Both the position numbers and the translations under genes were made by a program. Positions 44,235-55,365 of a stretch of DNA of 64,000 bases are shown piece after piece; within the stretch, counting starts at the first letter, position 1, and every line of letters begins with the position of its first letter. The stretch lies in assembly GCA_000818945.1 (NCBI GenBank), contig KN805385.1, forward strand, positions 535,671 to 599,670, given 5' to 3'. This stretch comes from Schizochytrium sp. CCTCC M209059 (taxonomy: Eukaryota; Sar; Bigyra; Thraustochytrida; Thraustochytriidae). A model generated the notes under the pieces. The model did no database searches. It was given only the letters and a program-made list of their open reading frames with translations, and was not told the origin of the DNA.

Positions 44235-47057
44235 TTAGGACGCAGCGTCGAGTGCGCCAAGAAAAGATGAAAATACAGTCTGCAGGCGATTCGCCTTGAG
44301 CTTGGTCTCGTCGAGCTCGCCTTGAGGGTCAGAAAGGGCGACAATGGCCCCACCCGTGCCCACGCTAATTCCCGCTGGCGTCACCACCGCGGTTCGAATG
44401 ACAATGTTGAGGTCAGATGCGCCCGTAAGCGACACGAATCCAAGGGCACCAGAATAGACGCCACGCTCCTTGGGCTCGAGTTGATCGATGATCTGCATCG
44501 TGCGAAGCTTGGGCGCCCCCGTCATGGAGCCGCCCGGAAATGCGGCCTGAATTGCACGAAGCGTGGGCGGGAAACGCTGCGCGCGGGGAGCATGCGGCCG
44601 ACCAAAATCATCTTCATCGAGACTCAGTTGCCCACGCACCGTGGAAACTAGCTGGTGCACAGTGGTAAAAGACTCGATCTGCATAAGCTTGGGCACGCTC
44701 ACGGTACCGACCTTGCAAACTTTGCCAAGGTCGTTGCGCACCAAGTCGACAATCATGAGGTTCTCTGCGCGGTCTTTGACGCTGGTGCGAAGCTCTTCGG
44801 CGAGTGCTGCGTCCTCTTCGGGATTCTCGCCTCGATGAATCGTTCCCTTGATGGGTTTTGACTCGACAACGCCGTGTGCGCTCGCGCGCAGGAACCGCTC
44901 CGGAGAGCTACAGCAAACAGCAAAGTTGGAAGTCGGCTCGCCCCCCTCGTACTTGCCGCCAGGAGCCTTTACTTCAAGAAAAGCGGCATACGGCGCCGGA
45001 TTCGCTTGACGCAACATCTTGTATGTGTCAAAAGCACGGTCACGAATGCGCTTGTCCTCGAGACTAAGCTGCTTTGTAAGGCAAACCTCGTACGTTTCGC
45101 CAGCGCGAATCTCCTCAATGCAAGACTTAACAAGACCGATATAGCCTGGGTCGTCCACCGTGCTGCGAAGCGGACCGCCTCCCAAGGATGAAGAGGCGGC
45201 TGCCTGACGAACTGATACAACGCCGGGTCCCGCGGACACGGTGCCGTCTGCAGTTTCCGGCGCGGCGCTGCCTCGAGCAAGCGCCTTGAGTGTGCTGTGC
45301 GCATTGACTCGCCACTCTGCCTGAGCAGACTTTGTCGAAGCTTCATCATTCTCGAAGGTGACGAGCCAGCACATGTTGGTGTCATGGTCCCACGCGACGA
45401 GACGATCAGCAAAGAGAAAGCTGGCATCTGGGACATGAGTATCGCCTTCGCAGCACTGCGTCTTTGATGATCCTGGTGCTGGAGATGGCTGGCCGCTGTC
45501 TGCGCCAACGGTGGCTGGAGAAGGAGCTCGCGCGCGCTTGCGAGAGACGGCTTTCTCCTCGAGGGAATCTCCGAGCGTTTCGCTTTCGGCAGACTCTGTC
45601 GAGACGGAAGATCGACGCGGCAGTGTCTTCTTCACACCGCAAAATCGACGCAGCCCATAGCCAAAGAAACCAACATACCCAGAGGCGAGAGCAAAGGGAA
45701 GATCCCAATCCTCAAGAGGTCTCGGCGCGCCGTCTGAACGGGAGGATTCTGGGCCACACGGGTCAGACTGTACGACAAGAAAATCTGCGTCGTGGCGTTT
45801 GCTTTCCATTTCGTGTGCCAGAAACTCGAAAACGTCCTCCGTCTCGGTGCACTGAGGTTGCGACCATGTTCCGTCGCTTGCAGCACGGTAGGCGCGAAGT
45901 TCATGAGGCGGGCGTCCGTGATCGGTGCTGTCTGCGATCGCGCGGCTCTCAGGGTCCACGAAAAATTCCACTAGCTCTGCAAGAGGACCATTAGCATTAC
46001 CCATGAAAGAAAACCGTGTCTGGGAGGGGTCACCGGGCCGCGGCATCCCGCCATCGAGGTCGCGCGTGGCAGAGTCCAGCCAGAAGCGCGTCTCGGACCG
46101 CTCTGCAGCACCACCAACGGGGAAGAGCGTGGTAAAAACCTTTTCGGTGCTGATACGAGGGCCTGATGTGTTGTCGTTCACTGTAAAGTATGATACAGGC
46201 TCTACAATAACACGGTGCGCTCCCAGCGCCAGCTGCGCGACAGGTGTAGACGTGGTCTCAGCCTCTGTGTGGCTCTGATGAAGATAGGACGTTTCTACAA
46301 CTGGCTGTTGCTTAATTTGGGGGCCATTCTGGCGCGCCCAAAAGTCGACAGAGAGCTTCAAGAAATTACGGACAAGATCCGCGCCATGCTCGGAGCAAAT
46401 GGATTCCGGATGGAATTGCACACCCACGCTAATTCGGTCGCCCGAGACTGCAAGGGCCATGATGGCCCCATCGTCCGAGCGCGCCGTGACGCGGACGTTT
46501 TCCGGGAGCGTGTCCTCCTGCACCACAAGCGAATGGTAGCGCACAACGTCAAAGGCCGAAGGGATGCCCTGAAAAAGGCCATTGTCTTGCGAATCGAGCA
46601 CATTGACTTTGGTGACGCGACCGTGCATGGGTTCTTGACCCCGTACAACGCGGGCGCCAAAGGTCGCGGCGAGGAGCTGATGACCCAAGCACACACCAAA
46701 GACGGGCACGGATGCGTCGCGCGCGGCGCCGGCGCTGAGCCCTACATCGGAAGGCGTGTGCGGCGAACCGGGGCCGGGCGAGATGACAACCTGATGGAAA
46801 TCTTTCCCGGGCTTTAACGTCTTGCACAAAGTGTCCCAGTCGGCGCCAAAGTCGTCGTTCTGCACGACCACGGGTTCCCGTCCGCTCACGGTGGCGATAA
46901 GCTACGTCCGTCCAAGCACCGCACATACTTTGTGAGTCAACCTGCTACGACATCATCGATTCCCTCTTTCTCCATGCCTTTTTCCACCTACCTGGAACAG
47001 GTTGAACGTGTAGCTGTCATAGTTGTCCACGAGGAGCGTCGTCGACGGCGTCGCCAT
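44235..47057 (-). CDS. ADCS: Aminodeoxychorismate synthase, fused glutaminase-PabB type, two exons
   Basis: Exon 1 (47057-46992, 22 codons) begins ATGGCGACG and encodes the start of the amidotransferase, ending NYDSYTFNLFQ. A 90-bp intron follows, and exon 2 (46901-44235) continues with LIATVSGREPVVVQND. The product is 910 residues. The N-terminal class-I glutamine amidotransferase has its nucleophile in GVCLGHQ (C93) and HPES (H186, E188). The C-terminal chorismate-binding domain has SPERF, the ADC-synthase PIKGT lysine near 706, DLVRNDLGKV and GGSMTGAPK. The enzyme makes 4-amino-4-deoxychorismate from chorismate and glutamine, the first committed step of p-aminobenzoate for folate. PIKGT, rather than PIAGT, favours ADC synthase over anthranilate synthase. 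The ~200-residue middle (residues ~440-580) is variable and Ser/Gly-rich. It implies p-aminobenzoate self-sufficiency if the lyase is also present. Confidence 0.92.
46902..46991 (-). other. Intron of the ADC synthase gene (90 bp)
   Basis: On the minus strand it begins GTAGGTGG after CTGTTCCAG and ends ACGTAG before CTTATCGCC. A TTGACTCAC about 45 bases before the end may be the branch site. It lies between codons, and the joined frame restores the conserved start of the glutamine amidotransferase, which strongly supports it. Confidence 0.9.
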
Positions 47058-48446
47058 ACTTGCTTGCTTTTTGGCTTGCGTGCAAGCCGTACTCCTGGAG
47101 CGGGTTCTACGCTACGCGCGGGCGTGGCGACACGGAGCGCGTTACGTCAGCCAGCTAGCCAGCCAGCCAGTTTCAATCGATCGCCCGCTCGCCCCTGTCC
47201 TCCGCGCTGCGGCTCTCAAAGCGGGTCTGGGCGTCTGGTCTGCCCGAGTCTCCCTCCCTTGGTTGGGCGGGCCACGTAGTGCTAGCTAGCTAGCTAGCTA
47301 GCTAGCTAGCAAGCAAGGCGCCGGCAAGTCGCACCGGGCGCTATATCCGACTTGCGGCGACGCGGCACAACACGAGAGTGCGCCGCTTTCCTTCAGTGGC
47401 CTTTGGCCGGCCGCGCAAGCACGAGCGAGGAGAAGAAAAGTGATAGGCGCGAGGAGGGGCGGGGCGGAGAACGGGGAGAGAACGGCAGAAAGAACGAAAG
47501 AAAAGACGGGCGCCCGGCCGGAGCGGATGCCCGCATACAACGCAGCAGGCGCGCGCCCTGCAGCTCGTATCCCGAGAGAAGCCGCGGCGGAAGCCATAGA
47601 ACGCGGCGGAACTTCACCGGGCGCCGGCGTCGCGGGGTTCTTTCTCGCTTGTCGCCGTGGTTATTTACGTACGTACATATTTCCTGTTGTCACTGTCACC
47701 GCGCCGGACCACAAAAAAAGAAACGAAGTAGAAAACACCTGCCACGGTAGTAGGGCGGGGCGACTTCAACTTCAGGCGGGAGAAGACATTGGTGAGGACA
47801 TTGATCGACTTTTGTAGTGGAAGGTAGGTAGTAGTAGGGCATGGGTGATGAGAATGTAGTAGTACGTAGTGTATAGTGCTGCAGCTGCCGAGAACGAGGT
47901 CTCGACTTGTGAGCTTGCTCTGACAGCTTTGGATAGATGGGATCATCGTGGTCATAATCTTGGAGGTGGTGGATAATCGATCGCCTTCTTCACTCAAATC
48001 GAACAATTCAACTTTCTGTTAGTTAGTCGATAAGGGAATAGCAAATTTAGATTGCTCGACGACCTGGGAAGGGATCAATTGCTTTCTTTCTTCAAGTTGA
48101 CGTGTGTCATAAGTTGAGCAGCGCAGCGGCACGGAGTGGCTGGCTACTGCCATCATAGCCACTACTTCAGAGCACATCGGAACGGGTGGCCATAGGGAGA
48201 ACGAAAAGAACGTTCAAGTTGTAGAAAAGCCGAGAGAACGTTCTTCTCGCCGACGAGACTGAGTGGCGCGAGGCCATTCGAGCAAGCAGCAGGGCGAGCG
48301 CAGGCGCGAGAGCGCGAAGAAGCACTCCCGAGCGGGACGTGGCTGGCCGGAGCGCGCCCGAAGACCTCGGTCGAGCGGAAGTCAGTATTTAGAAGAAGAA
48401 CTTGAAGAAAAAGAAGAAGAAGAAGAAGAAGAAGTAGCAGTCGAAG
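47058..48446. other. 1.4-kb divergent intergenic region with GCTA microsatellite
   Basis: It lies between the ADC synthase and YbeY start codons. It contains CAGC repeats near 47148-47168, (GCTA)n at about 47279-47310, CGTACGTACATA near 47666 and (GAA)n at about 48391-48434 in the YbeY leader. Open frames at 47352-47817 are Arg/Gly-rich without domain features. No gene is supported. Confidence 0.5.
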
Positions 48447-49385
48447 ATGGCCACGAAGGGATTGCGCAAAGGCGCGGCGGGCTGGGGGACCCTGGTCTCA
48501 CTCGTCTCAGAGAGTAAGCTGCCAAGACTTGATAACGTACTGCTGCGCTGGCCCCCAGGCGCCAGCGGTCGTCAAGGCCGCGCCGAGATCCTCGCCGATG
48601 CGCAGAGCGTTGTCAGCCTCCTGTGCAAAAGGTCGCTCCTGGAAAAGCCCAAGTCCCCGGTCGACAAGCATCTTGGGGCCTGCGTTGGTATGCATGCCCT
48701 CGTCCACGCGCAAATGGAAACGGAAAGACCTACCATGGGCTTGAGCTTGAGTTTGGTCTGCGACGAGACCATTGCGGAGCTCAACGAAAACGACCGGGGT
48801 GTACCCATGCCCACGGACGTGCTTTCGTACCCAATGTTCGCAATGCATGCCGACTTTGACAGCAACGGCGGTAGCATCTCCATGAACGGCCACGCGGCAT
48901 CAAAGATGTCGAGCGAAGAACTGCTTAAAGGCATGTTCGACCCATCGCTCATGATGAAGAATGGCTCCGATGGCAATATGCAAGAGTTTGACGAGGAGTT
49001 TCGCAAGGAGCTCGACAAGTGGGGAAGTGAGGAGGATGACGAAAACATTGACTTGTCCAAGTACGAAGCCGCGGCGTCAGACACGGAATACTACGAAGGT
49101 GCTGACGCTCTCAAGGAAGTGGACTTGTCGGCAAGTGAGGATGCCACTGCCTTTCTCGGCGACCTCATCATTTCCGCTGACACGGCCGCTCTTCAGGCGG
49201 AGGAGCGCGGTCATAGCCTGCGCGATGAGATTCGTATTCTGCTCGTTCATGGCGCATTGCATTTGGCGCTCTTTGACCACGAGACGAAAAAGGATGCCAA
49301 GTTGATGCGTCAGGCCGAGGACTCTTTTCTCGAGGAGCTTGGCTGGAACCGTTCCAAGGGCCTGGTCACGCTGGGCCTGGACTGA
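48447..49385 (+). CDS. YBEY: YbeY-type rRNA endoribonuclease with a large acidic insert
   Basis: The 312-residue product starts at ATG 48447. The family signature is complete: ELNENDRGVPMPTDVLSYP (111-129), LGDLIIS (237-243) and the zinc triad HGALHLALFDH (H268, H272, H278). YbeY is a zinc metalloendoribonuclease that matures rRNA 3' ends. In eukaryotes it usually acts in mitochondria or plastids. Bacterial and human forms are ~150-170 residues. This one has a ~90-residue N-terminal extension, basic at its very start (MATKGLRKGAAGW) and suitable for mitochondrial import. It also has a ~105-residue acidic insert between two core motifs (residues ~130-236, rich in D/E/S/M). The insert falls where the enzyme has a surface loop, so activity could be kept. 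Confidence 0.9.
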   Translation: MATKGLRKGAAGWGTLVSLVSESKLPRLDNVLLRWPPGASGRQGRAEILADAQSVVSLLCKRSLLEKPKSPVDKHLGACVGMHALVHAQMETERPTMGLSLSLVCDETIAELNENDRGVPMPTDVLSYPMFAMHADFDSNGGSISMNGHAASKMSSEELLKGMFDPSLMMKNGSDGNMQEFDEEFRKELDKWGSEEDDENIDLSKYEAAASDTEYYEGADALKEVDLSASEDATAFLGDLIISADTAALQAEERGHSLRDEIRILLVHGALHLALFDHETKKDAKLMRQAEDSFLEELGWNRSKGLVTLGLD

Positions 49386-51298
49386 TAGGTCTCCATTATC
49401 GATTGTTTGATTGCGCTAGGTCTAGTCATTGTATTTTTCCCTCTCTTTTTTTCATTTTCCTGCTTTGCTTTTGCTATTATGACAGCTAGGAGCAACCAAG
49501 ATGGCGGTTAAAAACTTGGCGTCTTCTTGCTGTATCGTTTGTCTGCATATACGTCAGCTAGCTAGCTAGCAATCGGCCAGCCAGCCAGCCAATCAATCAT
49601 TCAGCCAATCAGCCAGCTAGCGTTTGATTGGCCCTCCTTGCGAGCCAGACCGCACCGCAGACTAGATCTTTCGTTGCTCCGGAGGTAAGTTACCTACCCG
49701 TCGCTCGCTGCCATCCAGGCTTGTCGCGCGATCGCTGTGCCAGCGTTCGTTGCGTCGAAGGCAGGCAGGCAGGCAGGCAGGCGCTTGAACCCCTGGAAAA
49801 TGAACACAGACAGGCTCTGGCGCGGCACTGCTCGTCCCTCGCTGCTCGTGCTCGTGCTCCTGCTGCTGCTCCTGCTGCAGACGCAACGCTGATCGCGACC
49901 TCCATCAGCGAAGCACTGAAAACTGTAAGAGGCTATCACGGTGGTCGCCAGAATCATGCGCACGCACTCACTGTCACGGCCCGGGTCAGGAACTTCAACA
50001 AGAACAATGATTAGGATAGGCCTATACTAACTTAATCTCGTGCGGACTTCGGCCGCGGGCGAGGGCCAATCCTTCTGCGCCGCGCGCTACTGGCACGCGC
50101 AGCCATGGAAAAAAGGGCTGCAGCGAGAGCAGCACGAGCGAACAGCGGCAGTCGCGGCGCCCGACCTCTGGCTGCCCTGGCTGTCGCCGGTCTGCGGCTC
50201 GGGCTGGAGTGTTGTTGCCTCGCGCGCGCAAGAGCACTTTATCGACCGTCGACCTACCAGGCAAAGAGAGCGTCTTTCGCCGCCGGCCCTTACGTCACGC
50301 CGGAAAAGTCTTTTCCCGCACCTCCCACCTGGTAACACTGGGTTTCTCCCTGGGTATTCAACGTGAAGGCAACTCCCACAGCTCAGGGAGCGGAAGTCTG
50401 CGGCCACTGGAACAAGCGCCTCTCACAAGTCGCAGAGGAGGCCAGAGGCCAACGGGCGCGGGAAGCACAGGGCGCGTCCGCGGCGCCTCCGTCCTCCACT
50501 GCGGCCCGCTCAGCCCCCCCCCCGAGAGAAGAAAACCCCGTGCGCTGCCGCACCTGCGTAGCCTTTCGGCCTCGCCTTCCGCGTCCTCGAAGCCATCACC
50601 TGCAGCTCGTCTTCGCGCTCCCCGTCCCGATCTCGCGACCGTTCCTCTTGCGGCAGCCATCTCCTGCTTCCTCGAGCTCGAGTCCGAGGACATCGCCGGG
50701 CACGACTGGCGCGCGAGGTCCTCGCGGTCATAAAACAAACAAGAAAAAAACAACCTCCCGTCTCCTTGTATCCATCATCTTCGGCCGCAGCGCCCGCGCA
50801 AAGCCGCGCGAAGACGCAGGCTGGCCGGGTCCTCGGGTCGTCCACGGGAGGCATTCGTTCGCTCTGCTCCTGCGCCATTTCCTCTTCCCGCTCCTCGTCC
50901 CTTCTCGCCCTCGGACCAGCCGCGGCGGAAAGAAAGAAGGAAAGCAAGAAAGAAGGAAAGAAAGCAAGAAAGAAGGAAAGCAAGAAAGGAGGAAAGAAGG
51001 AAAGCAAGAAAGAAAGAAGGAGAGAAAGAAGCAAATCCGAAATGGGCGCGAGGCCCGGCCTCGCCGAGGGAGGGAGGTCCAGACGCGGGAAAGGTCGCGC
51101 GATCAGGGATCCGCGGGCCCGCGCAGAACTCGAAGTCGAACTCGAAGTCGAAGTCGAACTCGAAGTCGAAGTCGAAGTCGAAGTTCGACAAGGGCGAGCG
51201 CGACGAGCGCGAGGAGGCGGAGACGAGCGCGGGCGGCGGCCAGGCGCGGGTCCTGCGCGCCGCGAGGTCTGCGCTCGCGCGGCGGGGCCGAGGAGAGG
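49386..51298. other. 1.9-kb intergenic region with several microsatellites
   Basis: It lies upstream of the LRR gene. It contains CTAG/CAGC/CAAT tetranucleotide runs at 49553-49625, (GCAG)n at about 49763-49785, CTGCTG/CTCGTG hexamers at about 49845-49880, a ~110-bp purine tract of GAAAGAAGGAAAGCAA units (50928-51040), and GAACTCGAAGTCGAA units (51127-51188). The downstream LRR frame is open back to 50363, but this extension translates to KKEGKQERRKESKK and RSRTRSRSRS repeats and is more likely 5' UTR and promoter. A small frame at 49628-50014 has no recognisable features. Confidence 0.5.
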
Positions 51299-51489
51299 AT
51301 GGGCGCGTCGATGAGCGGGGGAGATACTGGAACGGTCCGGCGCAGAGCGCGGCCGACGCACGGAGGCGTGGTCTTCGGGGGGGAGCTTGACGCTGGCGGC
51401 GCCGACGTGCACAGTATCGTGCGCCAGCTCCGCGCTCAGCAGCGGATGCAGACCCAGACTTTGCCCCAGCAACATCAGCAGCTGCCGCC

Positions 51490-51522
<33 letters not shown>

Positions 51523-54500
51523 ACGACGGACGCATGACCAACCGCTGCAATCCGCGCGTCACGCCACTCGCGCTGCGCACGGCCAGGAGCGACGTCCGCA
51601 GCTGCGTTGGCAGACAGCGCAACACGTCAACCACAGACAACAACAAGACCAGCCAGTTCAGCAACAGCATCAGCATCAGAATCAGCATCAGCATCAGCAT
51701 CAGAATCAAGAGCAGCAGAAGAAACCTCGCACACGAACGTATCGCGTGCAAACCAACTCTTCGGAAGTGATCAAATCCGTCGCACAGCGAAACGTCCTAC
51801 CCCTTGGCATGCCGAGACGCCCGAGCGTGAGCGCCATGCCCTCCCAAATCGCATTCACAGCGCCCGTCACGGGCGCATGCGATGATGCTACGCAACCGGC
51901 GCTTGCCTCATTCGCTGATCGCGCGACGCGGTCCATCTCCGTCCCCAGCCGCCCGCCGCCATCTTCGCTCCTCGAGGCAGAAAGCGAGTATGCACGGACT
52001 GCCGCCGAGACGCTTCTGGCGGTCCAGGATCACGACCTCGTCTCTAGCCCACTCAGCCTCGTCGATCTCTGCGTGCGCACCCTTTGCCAGCACACGGAAG
52101 ACTGGGTAGCGCGCGATGGCACTCCACGCATGAACTTGCGCGCTTTGCCCAAGGAAATCGCTTTGCAACTCTTTGAAATGGCGCGCAAGCACAAGCTCTT
52201 GCGCGAAGACATTCTCGCCGCCTTTCACCGCTGCGAGATTGCAGAGGTGCGTCTTGCTCAGTACCCCGGTATCACCGACAATTGGCTTCCGGACATGACG
52301 CGACTCGTCGGCCTGCGCATCCTTGATCTCTCGCATTGCACAAGCATCACCGACGAAGGTTTGCGTAGCATCGGCGCCCTCGGCTTTGGTAAAGGGGTGC
52401 TCGAGGTCCTCCGTCTCGAGTGTTGTGTAGCGCTCACAGATGCCAGCGTCGCTTTTGTCGTATCTGCCTTGTCGAACACGCTTCGGGAACTTAACCTTTC
52501 GGGCTGCCCGCGCCTCACCGACGCCACGCTTGCACGGATCATCATGGCTAAAGAACTGCGCACCCTGAATCTGAATCGCTGCCAACTCTTCACGCCAGTC
52601 TACCTTTGCCAGCTCGCGCTGCTTTGCAATCTGCGCAGTCTTAACGTGGGCCTCATCCCGAACGTGGACCACAACGTTCTTTCCGCCTTCCGGCCCAACC
52701 TTCAGCGCGGGGCCCCCCTCCTGCTCGACGCCATCGAGCGTTGCTATGACGCCACCGACCGTTCCTTCTTTCCGAGACAACAGCGCCAGGCTCCTTCCAT
52801 CGAAGCCGTCTTTCAAGACAACGTCTCGTACCGCTCCATGGCCTCCTTCTTCGAAAGCGACGATGACGACATTGAAGAAGATGACGTGGACGGAGATGCA
52901 ACTTTGATGGAAGAAGTTGGCGGTGGACATGGTCTTCGACAAGACCCGCGCACAAACTCGAGGCTCCGCGATCCGATTCATTCCTTGACAAGTGATCTAG
53001 AAGATGCGCGCGGGTACGCAGATGCAGGCTTTGTCATGGAGAGTGATGAGATCGACATTAGCGATGACAATAGCGACCCGCGTAGCAGTAGCAGCAGCAG
53101 CAGCAGCACTTCCTCAATCACTGCGCTATCAGCAACGTCGTCGCGACGCGTCTCACTCAACTCCATGCTCTCCTCGCCGCTCAGTGGATCCACACGCACT
53201 CTTTCGTTGTCCCCGCAAAGCACGGCGTTCTCGCACGATGACCACGACGCTGAGGAAACGTCCTCCTTGCGACTCCAAAGACAAGAGCCACGAGGAGATC
53301 AAGGAAGCGGCGCTCGTGCGACGTCAAGCCTCGAAAGCGAGGAAGAGCCGACAACGGAGTCGCTTGGCCATGGACTTGGTGGAGGTAGGTCTCAGCCCCA
53401 GCATCAGCTGCCATCGCAATCTCCTCAGGGAAGTTCGCCTGACCCGTTCTTGCGCCGTGTCTTGCGCCCACTCAAGTCTTCTGGATCAATGAGTCGTCGC
53501 CGATCAGCATGGAAACGGCGCAAGTCGCGCGCTCGCCAGGATTCATACAGCTCTTTTGCCTCGTCGAGCACGAGCCCAAATCTGGAGACCGGTGCTTCCG
53601 TTAAAACCTTTCCTTCGTCGCGCGGATCGTGCCCGTCCATCGTTTCCACGTTGACTCGTGCGCCATACGATCTTGCAACCATCTCGTCTCAATTTGAGAA
53701 TGCAGATCGCTGCGGGCTCTACAATCTCGAGCACCTGGACGCAGGGTTTTGCAGCGTCGACGATCTTGGTGCACAGCATCTTTCTTGCCTGCGAAATCTT
53801 CGCTCGCTTGTGCTTGCGCAGAACCCGATCACAGCTGCGGCCGTTCCATATCTCACGCAACTGGTTGCGCTCGAGCACCTCGACGTGACACAGTGCTCTT
53901 CGTTGGGCAATGGCGCAGCGCAGCTGTTGGCTTTGCCCAGCTTGCAGAGTCTCAGCCTTGAGTACATTCCCGTGGTTCGTCTTGCTGATGACGAGAACTT
54001 TGGGCAGCTTCAGGAACTCAATCTGTCCAACACCTCGGTGGACGACCGCTCGCTCGCCATTTTGGCCAAGCGTGCACGTTCGCTGCGGAGCCTCAAGCTC
54101 GAATCGTGTCGCATCACCGCGAGCGGACTCGCGCATCTCGTCGCTCTCGTCCACTTGCACACGCTCGATCTGAGCGAGACCGATCTAGACGACGACTCGA
54201 TGCGCCATGTTGCGGTTCTTCCTGCGCTTGTAGACTTGAACCTTTTTCAGTCTGGCGTTTCGGACGCGGGCGTGAGCATTCTAACGCAGCGTCTTTACAG
54301 TCTGGAACGGCTTAACATTGATACGGGCGATATTTCCGGCCCCTGTCTCTTGCGTTTGCGCTCGCTTCGCAATCTCAAGCACCTCGATCTTTTTGGGGCC
54401 CATGTGACGGACCGAGGCTGCCGCGACCTCATGGCCGCTGGCCTCGCTCATCTTGAGTCGCTGGAGATTTGCGGAGGTCTCATCACCAACACTGGGGTTT

Positions 54501-54775
54501 CCCACTTGTGTTCGATGCGCGCCAAGCTCAAGCGCCTGAACCTCTCGCAAAACGCAGGTATTGGCGATGAGGCTGTCAAATGTCTCGCGCAAGCCTTTGG
54601 CATGAGCATGCGTTCCCTCTCGCTCTCTGGCACTCGAATCACGAAGCGCTCCATCACTCTCATGTATTCATTTGTATATCTCGAGGAGCTCGTGGTTCGT
54701 GGCTGCAAGCTGCCAAGTATGGCGCTCCTTAGTTTGCGTCAAGACCTTGCAAATCTTTGGTTTGTGATCCAGTAG
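51299..54775 (+). CDS. Leucine-rich-repeat protein, ZYG11/ZER1-like or AMN1-like
   Basis: ATG 51299 gives 1,158 residues. A Gln/His-rich N-terminus has a (CAG)n poly-Gln run (51495-51522) and QHQHQNQ repeats. Residues ~245-330 (SLVDLCVRTLCQHTEDWVAR ... LPKEIALQLFEMARKHKLL) resemble the VHL-box region of ZYG11/ZER1 substrate receptors of CUL2 ubiquitin ligases. A first LRR block of cysteine-containing type follows (LDLSHCTSITDEGLRSIGAL, LRELNLSGCPRLTDATLARI). A ~350-residue acidic, Ser-rich disordered insert separates it from a second LRR block (~797-1158: LEHLDVTQCSSLGNGAAQLL, LQELNLSNTSVDDRSLAILA, LKHLDLFGAHVTDRGCRDLM). The ARM repeats of animal ZYG11 are absent, so the homology may be limited to the front. 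A role as an E3-ligase receptor is inference. AMN1/F-box-type LRR proteins are the alternative. Confidence 0.75.
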
Positions 54776-54951
54776 GCCTTCAGCTATTCTTACATACCTA
54801 CCTACCTATGTACGTAGGTCTACATACATACATATAAAAATTCACACATTCAATCATTCATTCAATCATTCAAACATACAAAAACATGATTTTTTCTTCT
54901 CCTTTTTCCTTTCCTTTTACCCGCACAATTCGACTCTAGTTCTATAACACA

Positions 54952-55365
54952 TCAAAAGGCGAGGTCCTCGTTTGGTGCCGACTTGATAGCCTGGCCGTTC
55001 TCGCCAAGTGTGCAAGCACCGCCCGTGCACGAGGTTGCGTCTAGCGAGGTGACCAAATTCTCGAATTTACAGCGACCGCCCGAACAGCTCGGGAACTCTG
55101 AAGCATCGAAGACGCAGTTCCCGCCCTTGCACGTGGGCCTAAAACATCGCGTCATCTCGCACGCCCCTCCCGCGCACGAGACGGGCTCCTTGCAGTCCTC
55201 AAACTTACATCTGCCTTGATCGCAAGTCTTTCGCGCGCACGGAGTCTCGGATAGAGCTCGCGTTACCGTTGGCCGTGCCACAATAGCTTCGGCACTATGC
55301 GTCGTCCACAAGGCGATGACCGCGACGATGACGACCATCGCTCTCGCCGCGCCGCTTGGCACCAT
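54952..55365 (-). CDS. Small secreted cysteine-rich protein with CxGGxC repeats
   Basis: The 137-residue protein starts at ATG 55365 (a second Met at residue 10 is possible). Residues ~8-27 form a signal peptide (ARAMVVIVAVIALWTTHSAEA). The mature part has five [ST]CxxGxC units (TCDQGRC, SCAGGAC, TCKGGNC, SCSGGRC, SCTGGAC) with regular spacing of about 20 residues, often followed by a hydrophobic residue as in CKFE and CVFD. Such repeats suggest an extracellular disulfide-rich rod or mineral/sugar-binding protein. I cannot name a family. It converges with the LRR gene 176 bp away, across ACATACCTACC-type repeats (54790-54840). Confidence 0.75.
   Translation of the reverse strand: MVPSGAARAMVVIVAVIALWTTHSAEAIVARPTVTRALSETPCARKTCDQGRCKFEDCKEPVSCAGGACEMTRCFRPTCKGGNCVFDASEFPSCSGGRCKFENLVTSLDATSCTGGACTLGENGQAIKSAPNEDLAF

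Noticed and set aside
46215..46817. Plus-strand 200-codon frame opposite the ADC synthase
   Set aside because: It is antisense to the conserved amidotransferase coding region and has no features of its own.
50363..51298. 312-codon N-terminal extension of the LRR gene
   Set aside because: It begins with GTG, not ATG, and translates purine repeats (KKEGKQERRK) and RS runs. The ATG at 51299 is a better start, although an upstream spliced exon cannot be excluded.
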